This document shows positions 46,381-57,419 of a stretch of 64,000 nucleotides of DNA, one piece after another. The stretch spans positions 48,156 through 112,155 of the forward strand of contig QPMI01000263.1 of assembly GCA_004431415.1 (NCBI GenBank), read 5' to 3'. Position numbers and translations under genes: made by a program. The notes beneath the pieces were generated by a model. The model had not been told where the DNA came from, did no database searches, and saw only the letters and a program-made list of their open reading frames with translations. The stretch is from Cyanophora paradoxa. Its lineage: Eukaryota > Glaucocystophyceae > Cyanophorales > Cyanophoraceae. The first letter of the stretch is position 1. Every line of letters begins with the position of its first letter.

Positions 46381-46772
46381 CGCTGCACTCAGATGCTGCA
46401 CTCTGCTGAGACTCTGCAGCTGAGTCTCTGATATCGATTAGACGTCGACCGCAACGATCCACAGCCTGCATCCATCAGCGCTAGCTCAGCGGCTGCTGCA
46501 GTCCTAGTAGCTGCAGGTACTGGCTGCTCAGAACATTTTCGTCCGGTCAGCCGGGCACGCCAGGGGCGCCGGCGAGGTTGATTGCGGAGACGCCGTGCCA
46601 TCATCGTGTATTCTTCTAGCAAGCACAGCGAGCGCGCTTGACCGCCTGCTCACTCGCTCGGCGGGATCTTCCAGAATCAGGATCCAGCCTGCGGCTGGCA
46701 GCCGGCTGGAGCGCTCCGAAGTCTCCGGCACGCGACGGCGCCCTCTCCGCCGTTGCTAGCCCCTGACCGGAG
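46381..46772. promoter_or_regulatory. Host flank and upstream region of the 46773 gene
   Basis: GC content returns to host values. A GAGACTC/GAGTCTC inverted repeat lies at about 46408-46430. The segment should contain the promoter and 5' untranslated region of the + strand gene starting at 46773. Confidence 0.4.
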
Positions 46773-48488
46773 ATGGGCGCAATCACTTCCCGGCGAGCTC
46801 GCGTGGAGCCGACGACAGCTGCGGCAGTCGAACCGGATTACGTGACCATCAAACCTGTGCAGAGGCCCCGACAGGCTTCGACGGCCCGCGCTGGCGCTCA
46901 GCAGAGTCAGGTCCCTAGGCCTGACAACCCGCCGGGGGAGCTCGAGGCGAGTGGCGCGACGGAGGGTGTTGGCGTTGTGAGTCGGCTTGGCGCTCTCAAG
47001 GAGCAGATTGCACGCTACATTCAAGAGTACGAGCCCCGGGAGGGCACTGTTCAGGAACGCTCTGCCTGGTACTCTCGCTACTCTGCGAAAGAGGGTGCGC
47101 GGCGCCGCCCGAGCGTCCTCCGAGTCGTCGGCGCGTGCCCGGCGGCCGACGCGTCGGTGGCTGTAGGTTACCGGCTGCTGCTCTCGGCGGGCCTCTCGCT
47201 GCCGGCGCTGGTGGCGCTGGTGAACCACGACCGCTTCGCGAGGCGCTGCGAGGAGTGGGCGCCGGCGCTGCTCGCCCTCGCCCTCTCCGAGCTCGCCGAC
47301 CGCGGCGCTATCCGCCTCGAGCCCTCGAACGGGGTCGCCAACGGAGACCGTGCGCCCTGCCGCGCCCGCCCCGGCCCCGCGCGCCGGAAGCGAGCGCCGC
47401 GCGCAGTGGCGGCGCTCGACTTCGTGGTGGTGCTGGTCCGGTCGGGCGTCGCGCGCGTGCGGTCGCCGCTGCTGAACGACTTGCTGCGCTTCCTGCGGGC
47501 GTCGGGCGGGGCGGCGTCGGCGGCCGGCCTCTGCCGCGCCTACCTCGCCGTCCAGGACATCGGCGTCGTCCACGCCGGCCACGGCGGAGGCTGCTCCCGC
47601 GTGCGCGCCGCCTCCCCCGCCGGGCCGCCCCGCGCCGCCGCCGATCGCGGGCGGGGCGGGGCAGATGGCCTGGGTGGTGGCCGCCGAGCTCGCCGACGCC
47701 GGCCTGAAGCGCACCCTGCGCTCCGCCGTCTCCGCGCCCCGCATCGCCCCCGAGGCGGCGGCGGCGCCGCCGCACCCCCGGGGCGCCCCGTCGAGCGTCG
47801 GCGCGCTGCTGGGGCGCCGCTCGGGCTCGCTGGACCAGGGCTCGACCCTCGTGCAGCCGTTGCGGGAGGCGCTGAAGCGGCCGACGGCGCCGCTGACGGA
47901 GGAGGGGAAGCAGGCGGGGGTGGGGGCGGTGGTGTACGCGCGGGCGGTGCACGAGGCGGAGCGCTGGGGCGGGGCCCTCTCGGCCCTCGCCCCCGCCGAG
48001 CTCGAGGCCTTCCTCGCCGAGTGCGAGTTCGCCCCCGGCTTCGAGCTCCCGCCCTCGCCCGCCCCCTCCCCCGCCCCGCCCCGCCGAGCCCGCCCGGAGC
48101 CGGCGGCGGCAGGAGGCGGGAGGCGGCGTGGGGGTCCCCGGCGCCCTGCTCGGCCAAGGCCTCGCTCTTCCTGCTGGCGCTCTCGGGGAGCAGCGGGGGC
48201 GGCTGGCGCGGCGGGCGGCGCGGCGGGGCCCCCGCGCGAACGTGTGCCGGGCGCTGCCGGGGCTCGCTCGCGACTCGCTGGGCCACGCCGAGCTCCTCTC
48301 CCGCCTCCTTTGCATGAACCACGCGGGCGAGGCCCCCTGGCAGGGCGACCTCCCGTGCGCCCCCGCCCCCCCCCGCCCCCCCCCCCCCGCCCCGCCCCCG
48401 CGCTGAGGGCGCCCGCAGCTGGCAGCACGCCTGGGGGTTCGACTTCTACGCCGACCGCGACTTCTCCGACGCCGACCACGACGACTAG
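46773..48488 (+). CDS. GOLPH3/GPP34-like protein with N-myristoylation motif (tentative), copy 1
   Basis: The protein begins MGAITSRRAR, a good N-myristoylation signal (Gly2, Ser6, basic residues after), suggesting membrane attachment. The helical core reads YRLLLSAGLSLPALVALVNH, EEWAPALLALALSELADRGA and MAWVVAAELADAGLKRTL. The order of short helices and the phrase ending ELADRG resemble the GPP34 domain of GOLPH3, a Golgi PI4P-binding coat adaptor, but identity is low. It ends WQHAWGFDFYADRDFSDADHDD-like (acidic) at 48486-48488. The last intron contains a long C run (48358-48400). The gene at 49364-51527 is a paralogue facing it. Another all-helical family is possible. Confidence 0.5.
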
Positions 48489-49363
48489 CCGCGCTAGAAG
48501 CGTGAGAGGGCGCCCGCCAGCCGGTTGGCCTCGGAGAGGGCACCGATGCTCCCAGTGCTCGCCCCATGCATCGACCCCCCGTCGAGGGGCCTCCGCCTTA
48601 GTCCCTCATCGCTAGTGAGGCGTTTCAATCTCGCTTTTTTTTTCGGCGGCTATTCTCGAGCTCCTCCCCCGCGCACCTTTGCAAGTCTCCATTTTCCGCG
48701 ACACGGTATTTATCACTAGCTGGGGCCTGAAGGCACACGTTATTGCTTTCTTCTCTAAGAAGTGTTCTACACCAGTTTATGATGCTTATAATTAGCTACA
48801 GCTTTAAATTATTTTACGTTGGCCTATTTCGCTGTATCATCTATCGTATTGTTCGCTAGCTGCACAGAACTTGACATCATGGCATAGCTGCTCATAATGA
48901 AGCCATCATACCTGGACGTGACACGCGTACGCCGCGGCGCACTGCGGTACAGCAAACAAACCCGCCCGCGGCCTCTACACTGTGACACGTGCACATCTGT
49001 CAATCACTGATGAGTCATTAAGCCTGAATTCAATGATCATGATTCGAAATTCGAAGCATCAAGCGATCATCATGGCATCCGATATATACTTAAAATGTTA
49101 TCATAGTATACACTGCACGCCGCAGTGCACATGCACATGCATGACTCAGTGACTCGTGATCAGTGACACAGATCCGGAAGGCTGGCGGAAGCATGCGCAT
49201 AGATCACTGAGAGTCAAATTCGTGATGATAATTAATTACCAAGTTACTTGCAGAGATCAGAGAAGCCCGTATAAGTACGCGTACGTGCGCGTATATACGT
49301 AGGCAGCGATTAAGGCGCACACGAAAGCCGCTAAGCTGGCGTCGACGGCAGCCGAACGTCAAG
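48489..49363. other. Intergenic, between convergent paralogues
   Basis: About 875 nt of lower GC content (AT-rich at 48620-49300) between the 3' ends of the two related genes. It contains several CATGCA/TGCATG palindromic words near 49115-49145 and no open gene. The two genes do not extend into it as an inverted repeat at the DNA level, as far as I can see. Confidence 0.45.
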
Positions 49364-51527
49364 TCAGCTTGGCGCGGGCCGAGTCGGCGGCGGCGTGGGA
49401 GGGGTCGAGAGAGCGCGAGCTCGCCACATCACCGTCCCTGTCGCCCTCCTCTTCCCGGCACAGCGCCGCCACCCACGGGTTCTCCCACCTGCGCGGCGCC
49501 GGGGGTGCGCTCGGCGGCAGGCGGAATCAAGGAGGCGCGGGGGGCCAGGGCGCACGTGTGGAGGCCCCAGGGAGGGCGCCCCTCGCTGCGGGAGATGAAG
49601 AGGATGCGGCTGGCGGCGGGGGTGAGGCGGGGCGGGGGGGCCGGGGGCGGGGAGGGCACGAGACGGCGTCGGCCATGTCGATGGAGGGGTCGCCCTCGGC
49701 AACGCGCCCGAGGCCCGGCAGGGGGCCCCGCCCCGCCGAGCGTGCTCGCAGGGGGCCGAAGCGGGGCCGGAGGGCGGGGGGGATGGCGAGGAGGAGGAGG
49801 GCGGCGGAGTCGCAGTCGGGCCCCCCGAGCAGGGGGCGCCCCAGGAGGGCCCCGAACTCGTCGGGGGGCAAGCAGGAGAGGGCGCCCCACGCCGCCTCCG
49901 CCTCCCACAGCGCCCGCCCCAGCACCGCCGCCGCCACCGCCGCACCCTTCCCCGCGTCCGTCAGCCCCGCCGACGGCCCCCGCACGTCAACCGTCTCCCG
50001 CCCCGCCCCCGGCCGCCCGGGCTCCTCCGCCAGTGGTGCGGGCGGCGCCAGCGTGCGCGGCCCGGCGCCCGGCGCCGGCGAGCGCGAGGCGGCGCGGGGC
50101 GCGGGAGAGAGGGAGGGGAGAGGCCGGGGACCGAGGCGCGGCGGGCGGCGGCGGGGACGGGCGCCGCTCGTTGGGGGCCAGCAGCGCTAACGGGACCGCC
50201 GTCAGCGGCTCCGAGCCGCGCCGCCCCGCGCCCGCCCCGGCCGCCCCGACGAGCCCGGCCCGGAGCCGATCCGCGGCGGCCGCGGGTGGCGGGCGGGGAG
50301 GATGGAGAGTCGCTCCGGCGGGCGCGCTCGGGCGCTGATGGGCGGCGTGAGCGCGGGCGGGGCGGGGCGGGGCGGGGAGGGCGGGAGGTAGGGCGGAGAG
50401 GCGGGGCGGGGCGGGCCTGGGGCGTAGAAGACGCGCTTGAAGCCGGCCTCGACGAGCTCGCTCGCCACCAGCCCCGCAAACTGCCGCCCCGGCCCCGCTC
50501 GCACCTCGGCCGCGGGGGGGGGGGGGGGGGGGGGGGGCGGCGAGGAGGTGGGAATGGGTGGCAGGGGAAGGGGGGGGGGGGGGAGCGGATGGGAAGGGGT
50601 GGCGGGTGGGGGTTTGGGGTGGGGGTGGGGCGCCTTGGAGAAGGGCCGCCCGTGGGGCTCGAGCTGGGAGTCCGGGTCGGGCTGCGGGGCCGGCGGGGTC
50701 GGGGCGGGGCGCGGGGCGGCGGGCGCGGGTGCGGGGCGGGCCTGGGCGATGAAGGCGAGGGCGAGCTCGCGGGCGGAGGCGGTGGACTGGCGGGCCACGA
50801 GGAACTGCAGCAGCGCCGCCAGCGGCGCGCTCCGCTTTGCCAGCTCCGGCGGCTCGCTCTCCGAGAGGCCCACAAGAAAGTCCGCCCCGGACACTGCCCC
50901 CGCCCCGCCCCTCGCGCCCCGCGCGCGCGGGGCGGCGGGGCGGCGGGGCGCACGGTCCCCGTCGGCGATGCCGTCGGCGTCGAAGGGGGCGAAGGAGAGG
51001 GCGCCGCGGTCGGCGAGCTCGGAGAGGGCGAGGCCGAGCAGCGCCGGCGCCCACTCTTCCGCCCGCTGCGCGAAGCTTCGGTGGTTCACCTGCCGCAGCG
51101 CTCGGAGGGGCCCCAGGGGCCTGGGCCGGGGCCGGGGCAGGCGGGCGGGGCCGGGGCGCGCCAGGGCGACGAGGGCGGGGAGGGAGAGGCCGGCGCGGAC
51201 GAGGGCCGTGTAGCCCTCGCTGGCGCTGTGCCGGGGCCGCTGGGGCGACGGGGCGCCCGACTCCGCGAAGCGCGGCTCCGAGCTGGAGGCGTGCGCGTTG
51301 GCCGCCAGCCGCGAGCGGAGCAGAGCGCGCAGCGCCTCGAGGTACGGCTGCTGCCCCAGGCTCCAAGGGCAGCCGTGGAGGATCGGAATGGCCTGCACGG
51401 GCGGCGGGGCCGAGGCGCGCCGCAAGCCCATGCCGAGGCTCGCTTTTCGCGGGCGCGGCTCGCTGGTTTGAGCATCGAGCTTGGCTGTTGGCGAAACCTG
51501 CGTCGTCTTCGAGCCTCCTCCACCCAT
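49364..51527 (-). CDS. GOLPH3/GPP34-like protein with N-myristoylation motif (tentative), copy 2
   Basis: The ATG at 51527 gives MGGGGSKTTQ, again an N-myristoylation-type start. The core matches its neighbour: YTALVRAGLSLPALVAL, then VNHRSFAQRAEEWAPALLGL and ALSELADRGALSFAP. Later exons read SGADFLVGLSESEPPELAKR, LLQFLVARQSTASARELALA and FAGLVASELVEAGFKRVFY. The C-terminus, RPPWGLHT-WENPWVAALC, parallels APWQGDLP-WQHAWGF in copy 1. It ends at 49364-49366. One intron is expanded to about 210 nt by a 24-base homopolymer and other C-rich repeats on the coding strand. It diverges from the coiled-coil gene at 51952. Paralogy with copy 1 is firm; the GPP34 label is not. Confidence 0.5.
50514..50640. 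repeat. 24-nt G homopolymer and G-rich repeats inside an intron
   Basis: A run of 24 G on the + strand (50514-50537) is followed by a 14-G run and GGGTGGGGGTTTGGGG-type repeats to about 50640. It lies in an intron of the - strand gene, whose RNA would carry the C strand. The + strand could form G-quadruplexes. Run length is likely to be imprecise in sequencing. Confidence 0.8.
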
Positions 51528-51951
51528 CACGCGGCGTTCGAGCCCAGGCCTCCGGCCCAGGCTCCGGGCCTTACCGCGTCACGCGACGGCTCCGAGTGTC
51601 GGGGTCACTGCATAATCGCCGGCGCGCGACGCAGATCGACTACGGGCGAGCTTCTTATGATTACCGGCGGCCGCGAAACTCAGTCGATCTCTTGCTGCCG
51701 GCCACCGGCTGCTAGGAGCGGGCCCCGTTCTGGGAGTGGCGACTGAATTTCCTAACCTCGGGCCTGGTAGAGCGAAAAGAGGGCCCAGCAGGGCTGCCCG
51801 CGAAGTGGGTGGCTGAGTCGCCGAACGATATCGATACCGGTACCGTGGCTGAAGGTTGCTCCGCGTTCGGGGTACGCGACCGTCGTGCCAGCTCGAACCG
51901 GCCTGGCAGTCGCAAACGCGTGCAGTTGCTGAGAAAGCGCAGCCACAAAAG
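51528..51951. promoter_or_regulatory. Shared upstream region of two divergent genes
   Basis: 424 nt between the divergent ATGs at 51527 (-) and 51952 (+). A short palindromic ATATCGATACCGGTACC run lies near 51828-51844. It is presumably a bidirectional promoter. Open frames across it are not supported by any family. Confidence 0.4.
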
Positions 51952-54900
51952 ATGGCGCAGCTGGCGAGTGCCAGCAGCGCGGCCACTGCAGCGATCGAAG
52001 AAGAGTGGGCATCGTTTGGGTGGGCGGAGGTCGCTCACCCAAAAGAAGTACTCAATTTCGACTTCAGCTTCAGCAAGGTTCGAGCCCCGCCTCGGACCCA
52101 CGCGCCAGGTGCTACGCCGCGCGTGGGCTCCGAGCCGCTGCAGTCCGCCGGTCCGGTCGCAACGGCGATCCGGGATCACGCCCTGCGCTTCCTGAGCTCC
52201 CCGCACGCACATGATATCCGGTGGCCTCCTAAGCACCCGTCTAATTTTGCCATGCCTTCCGCAGTTGAACGCTGTCCTGATTGCAATCGGCCGCGCTCTT
52301 AAACGCAACAATCTGACGTTTGACAACGTGCGCGCGCGCTACGCTCAACGACAAAGGGGCTGACCGCCCCCCTCAGTTGGCTGCCGTCGTCGATGGGAAG
52401 CCGGACAAGAGCGAAATCGACGGGATCCGCGAGAAGGTCGTCATCATTGAGAAGGCCGTCAGTGACAAGGCGGACAAGAGCGAGGCGCGCGGCCCCTCCC
52501 CCGTCGCCCGATCGCCGGCCCCGCGACGCGCGCGGCGACAGGTTGGGGCGCTGCGAGAACGCCTGGAGGCGCAGGAGCAGAAGCTTGCCGATGCAGAAAA
52601 GGTGCGCTGGGGTGGCGCCCCGGGCCGCCGGGGGCGGGGCCGGAGAGGGGCGCGGCGGGTGCAGGGGCACGCGGAGGCGATGAAGGCGCTCGCCGAGCGG
52701 CTGGCGGGGGTCGAGCAGGCCCAGAAGGACGCCCAGGCGCCCGCCCGCGCTCTCCCCCCTCTCTCCCCTCCCCATCGCCCCGCGCCCGACGCCCGCCCCC
52801 CGCGGTAGGCGCAGCTGGCAGCTCTCCAGGGGCACGGTGCAGCGGCCGCCGCCCCCGCAGCGCCCGTGAACTCCACCTCGGGCGCTCCCGCGGCGTCCAG
52901 CGTCGATGGTGCACCGCACCACGCCGGGGCGCGCGCGGTGCGGCGGGGGGCCGAGGGAGGGGCCGCCCCGCAGGGGAGCGCCTGGGGCGGGTGGAGAGGG
53001 AGCTGGGCGAGCTGCGCGGCGGCGTGGCGGCGCTCGCCTCGAAGAAGGCGCTCGAGGAGGAGACGCGCGCCCTCGCTGCCGCCCTGGACGAGCTCCGCGC
53101 CCAGCTCGCCCAGCTCCCCGCCCCCAAGGTGCCCCCGCCCCGCCCCCCCGCCCCGCGCCGCGGCCTCGGAGCGCAGCGCGACGGGGCGGCAGGAGCTGGA
53201 GCGGGTGCGGGGGGTGGCGGAGGGGCGGCGCCGCTAGCCGACCTGCGGCGCTCGGAGGAGGAGGCGGCGCGCAAGTTCGCCGCCAAGTCCGACCTCGCCC
53301 GCCTCCAGGCGCCCTGCCCCGGCCCCGCCTCACCTCACCCCGCCCTCTGAGCCCCGCCGCCGCGCAGGATGCGATGGCGGCGCTGGCAGCGGCGCAGGCA
53401 GGGCGGGGCCGGGGGAGGGCGCCGGGGCGTCGCCCGCGGAGCTGGCGGCGCTGATGGCGGCCTCTGCGGGCCCGGGGGCGGCGGAGCTCGCCGGCCGCCT
53501 CGAGGAGGGCCTCGCCTCCTGCGCCAAGGTGCCCCGCCCCGGCCCCCGCGCCCCCCGCGCCCCGACCCCGCGCGACGCCGCCGGCAGCTCGCGGATCTGG
53601 ACGCATTGCGGGCGGCCCTCGCGGCGCTCCAGGCCGACGCCGCCGGTGCCGAGCGGCGGGTGCGGGGCGGCGCCGGGCCCGCGAGGGGCGACCCTGAGGG
53701 GCGGGGCGGCAGATCGGCGAGCTCGCGGCGGCCGACGAGCGCGCGCGCGCCGACCTCGACGCCCTCCACCGCGCCCTCGCCGCCCTCGAGGCCCGCCCCG
53801 CTGCCGAGGCCCCCGCCCCGGCCGCCGGCGCCGGCGCCGTGGGGGCCGGCCTGTGGACGGGGTTTCCCGGCGTGGAGCTGGAGGCGATCGCGGGGATCGA
53901 GGCGGCGCTGCTCGAGGCCGGCCGCGAGCTCGTCCGCCTCCAGGCCGCCGCATCCTCCGCTGAACCGGCCGTTTCCTCGTCCGCCGGCCACCCCGCACCT
54001 GCTGATCCCGCTGGAGCTTCCGGCGCCGGGGCGGGTTCCGGTGCCTGGACTGCCGTGCGCGCAGGGGCGGCGCGGCTGCTCGCTCGGCTGGCGTCCATCG
54101 AGGGCGACATAGCCGCTTGCTCCGCCGCCCTCCAGCCTCTCGAGACCGCTGCTGCCGCCGTTGCTGTCGCCGCCGCCACCACCGGAGATTCGCACGGGGC
54201 GGCGGCGCTGAGCGCAGCCGGCCCGCAGCTCGCCGGCTCTCGCCTGCGCCATTGCGGTGTGCACGCGGCCGTCCTCCGCGCGGCGCTGGAGGCGCTGCAG
54301 GGGTCCGGCGTCGGCAGCGGGGTGGGCGGCGCGGGCGCCGCCTCGCCGGAAGTGGCGGAGGCGCTCGAGAAGCTGCGGCGGCGCCTGCGCGAGCTCGAGG
54401 CGCGGCTCGCCGAGCTTGAGAGCGCCGGGCCGCCCCTGCCGGCGGCGGCGGCCGGCGTCTCGCCGGAGCCCGAGACGGCGCGCGTGGCGTCGCCGAAGGC
54501 GTCGGGCGGCTCCGGGGCGAACGCGGCAGCTGCGATCGAGGCGGGGCGGCCGGCGAGCCGAGGCGGGGCGGCGGCGCTGCGGCTCGCGAACGCGCTGCGG
54601 GGCGAGGTGGACGACCTCGGGGGCGGCTGGAGGCGCTTCAGGCCGGGGTGCGGGGCTTGCAGGCCGGCCAGGAGCGCGCCGCCGCCCGCCTCGACGCCGA
54701 GGCCGAGCAGCGCGCCGCCGCCATCGCCGCCCTCCGCGCGTGCGCCCGTCCCTCTTCCCCCGCCGCCGCCGCCCGAACGGCCGCCACCGCAGGGCGCTCG
54801 AGGAGCTTCGATCGCGGCTTACCAAGGCCGAGGCCGACGCCCGCGCCACCGCTGCCGCCGCCGCGCAAAAGGGCGCCGCGGCGGCAGCGGGCGGCGTAGC

Positions 54901-56559
54901 CCCGCCGGCGGCAGCGGGCGGCACGGTCGGCCTCTCCGACATCCACTCGCGCCTCGATGTGCGCCCGCCACGCCGCCGAAGCGCGCCGGGCGGCGGCAGA
55001 GGCGGGGAGTGCGGCAGGGCCTCGGGGCACGGGTGGCGGCGCTGGAGGCGGCGGGACCGGCGCTCCACCTCCACGACGCGATGCCCCTTACGCCCCACAC
55101 GCCCCACGCCCCCGCCCTCGTGCGCGCGGCGCCGCGCCCCCTCCGCAGCTTGGCCGGCCAGCTGCAGGAAGGACCCTGAGCCTCGCTTGCGCAGGGGCCG
55201 GGGGCGACGGGCGCGGAGGAGCTCGCGCGGGCGGTGGCGCGGCTGGAGCACGCCAAGGCTGACACCGCCATGTTCCGCAAGGTTCCGCCCTGCCCCGCCC
55301 CGCCCCGCCCCGCCCCGCCTCGGCGCAGGGGCCGACGCGGCGGCAGCTCGCGGGGGAAACAGCCGATCTGCGGGCTTCCCTCGACGCCCTTCGCGGCCAG
55401 CTCGCGTCCGACGTGCGCCCGCGCGGCCTATACTTCTCAGTCCCTCTCGTGCTCGCCCGACGCCGGCGGGGCGGCAGTTCTCGAGCCTGGCGGCCAAGTC
55501 AGAGATCGACTCACTCCTCCGCGCTCTGGCGAGGCCCCGTGGGCCAGGCCTCGTCCCCGGCGGGCTGACCTCGCCGGCAGGAGGCGCTGCGGGAGTCGGT
55601 GCAGGGGCAGTTGGACCGGAAGCCGTCGCACGAGGAGCTTCGCGAGCTGCGCGACGCCCTTGCTCGCCTCCAGGAGCTCTTCGACAGGTGTGCTCGCCCG
55701 GACGTGCGGCGCGGCGGGTCGTGGCGCTGCGTAGAGGAGCTGGGCTGAGCGGGGGCGGGGCGGGGCGGCGGCAGGCTGCAGGGTGAGGTGCGCGAAGACA
55801 GCGAAGCACGGCGGCGGGCCATTAAGGAGGCCCTCGACCGCCTCCGTCGCCACCTGGAAGACAAAATGTGCGCACTCGGGGGCCGCAACCCTCTTAGCAG
55901 CGTCCAGATTGCCCACTGCCCCTCACTGCCCCACGCAGACACAAGCTGCACGACAACCTCACCCGTACCGATGACACTGACTACACCCGCGTCGGTCCGC
56001 CTGCCTCGCCGCGCAACGCAGCTCGCCGTTCGTGGGGCCCAGCGCAAGTGCAGGACGGGTGCACTACCGGTGCCTGGGGTGCGATCGTCCAACAAAAAAG
56101 ATGATCGGTGTTCCCGTCGAGCACGTCGTCCATGACGCTGTGCGTGTACAACGAGCCCTTCCCTCTGCCCCGCCACTGCCACGTGAGCGAGCTTGGCGAC
56201 AGCTGCCTTTCCGGCCCCCGACGGTGCCGGCGCTGCTCTACGACCACGCCTCGGGACGACCGGCGATCGGCCCGCCCCCGGGTGCGACGATGGGGACTGG
56301 GAGCGGCGCGTCGCCAGCACTGGCCCTGCCGGGCCCCACGAGTCAGTCGATGCTAGCCACTGTCAGCAACTCCACCTCCTCCCTCGATGCGTGCGCCTGC
56401 CCACCTAGGCATCCGTCTGTCCCCAACGCTCCCGACCCGCGAGCGCTGCGCAGGTCCCCCATCAAAGCGATCCGGGGCGCGTCCCCCATTCTGCCTGCTG
56501 TCGTCTCGCCGAGCCGTCTGCCAGGCCCAGGCTTTGCATCCCCGAAGGGTGCTTCCTAG
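51952..56559 (+). CDS. Long coiled-coil protein with C-terminal CxxCDRP motif (DUF4795/QRICH2-like)
   Basis: The ATG at 51952 gives MAQLASASSAATAAIEEEW and WAEVAHPKEVLNFDFSFSK. It joins in phase to LNAVLIAIGRALKRNNLTFD, then to a Lys/Asp/Ala heptad region (DGIREKVVIIEKAVSDKADK, LRERLEAQEQKLADAEK). Several more coiled-coil exons follow (VERELGELRGGVAALASKK and RLRELEARLAELESA). Near the end KIHKLHDNLTRTDDTDYTRV joins across a 59-nt intron (about 55996-56054) to HYRCLGCDRPTKKMIG. A long coiled coil before a CxxCDRP motif is, from memory, typical of the DUF4795 family, including flagellar QRICH2. A Pro/Ser/Ala-rich tail ends at 56557-56559. Segments of this gene are repeated downstream. Exon borders in the GC-rich middle are uncertain. 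Confidence 0.6.
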
Positions 56560-57419
56560 CGCAGAGCTCTTACAGGGTCCAGCCTGCCCGCGTGCAAATT
56601 TGCACAGTTCCACCCGCCATGTATAAAAATAACAGAAAACAAGGATACATAAGGTTACACAGATAGTTCGATAGAAATCCGCTCATTTCTATACAATACA
56701 GAACTTTTCGGGGAGAAATAGAAAAGAAGTTGCGGGTACTGCCCTCAGTCTTCCTCTTTGACATAATATCAGGTGTTCGCTAGCTAACCATTCGTAAACG
56801 GCCGATGGCATTGATGCATGCGCAACGGCCAATGGCCAGACTCGTCGCTTACTACGGAACAACATTTACATCGCAAATAAAATCGACGACGACTATCTCT
56901 CGCGACGACAATCCCTGTTTTGAACACACGAGGGTTACCTCGTAAAGCGACCTGGCTTGCTGTGTCCGTGTCGAACTGTGTCGAACTGTGCTCTCAAGAT
57001 TCGGGTGCACAATACTATGTGGAACTGTGCTCTCAAGATTCGGGTGCACTATTAATACTATGTTGGACTCTGCTCTCAATGCAAGATTTGGGTGCACAAA
57101 CCTATGTGGAACTGTGCTTTCAATATACCGCTCAAGAAGTCAGTGATTAATGTTGTTTACTTGCATTATATTACTTACTGTTGTTGATTACTGTTCCTAC
57201 TGTTGAGGCGTTAGAGAGGGGACAAAATAACTGCGCCCACTTTCAAGTTTCGCTTTTGGAAGCGACCAAACAACTTCGCGAAGGACGGGCATGCCGCCGC
57301 CCCTAGCAGGTTGACTGATAACACAGAATCCGCCAAAGTCCGCCAAAATTCCCCTTCAAGGGCCGAAAACCGCCCGTGGAGCGCTTGGCTGGGACGTGCT
57401 GCAGCCAGCAGCGCCAGCA
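56560..57419. other. Spacer between the complete coiled-coil gene and its duplicated copies
   Basis: AT-richer sequence (56610-57240) that starts as the 3' untranslated region of the complete gene. It contains the short tandem repeat at 56983-57125, then returns to GC-rich sequence and runs into the copy beginning near 57420. No gene of its own was recognised. Confidence 0.5.
56983..57125. repeat. 38-44 bp tandem repeat, four degenerate copies
   Basis: The unit GAACTGTGCTCTCAAGATTC followed by GGGTGCAC and an ATACTATGTG-like tail starts at 56983, 57022, 57066 and 57109. The last copy is partial and the third carries small insertions. It is non-coding. Confidence 0.75.

Noticed and set aside
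46408-46434. GAGACTC/GAGTCTC hairpin followed by CTGA as an alternative Helitron 3' end
   Set aside because: CTGA touches the stem directly instead of following it by several bases, and the sequence is already host-like in composition.
57211-57370. - strand frame with ACPSFAKLFGRFQKRN in the spacer
   Set aside because: It looks gene-like but has no start, domain or continuation; it may be a fragment of a dispersed repeat, which cannot be judged from one copy.
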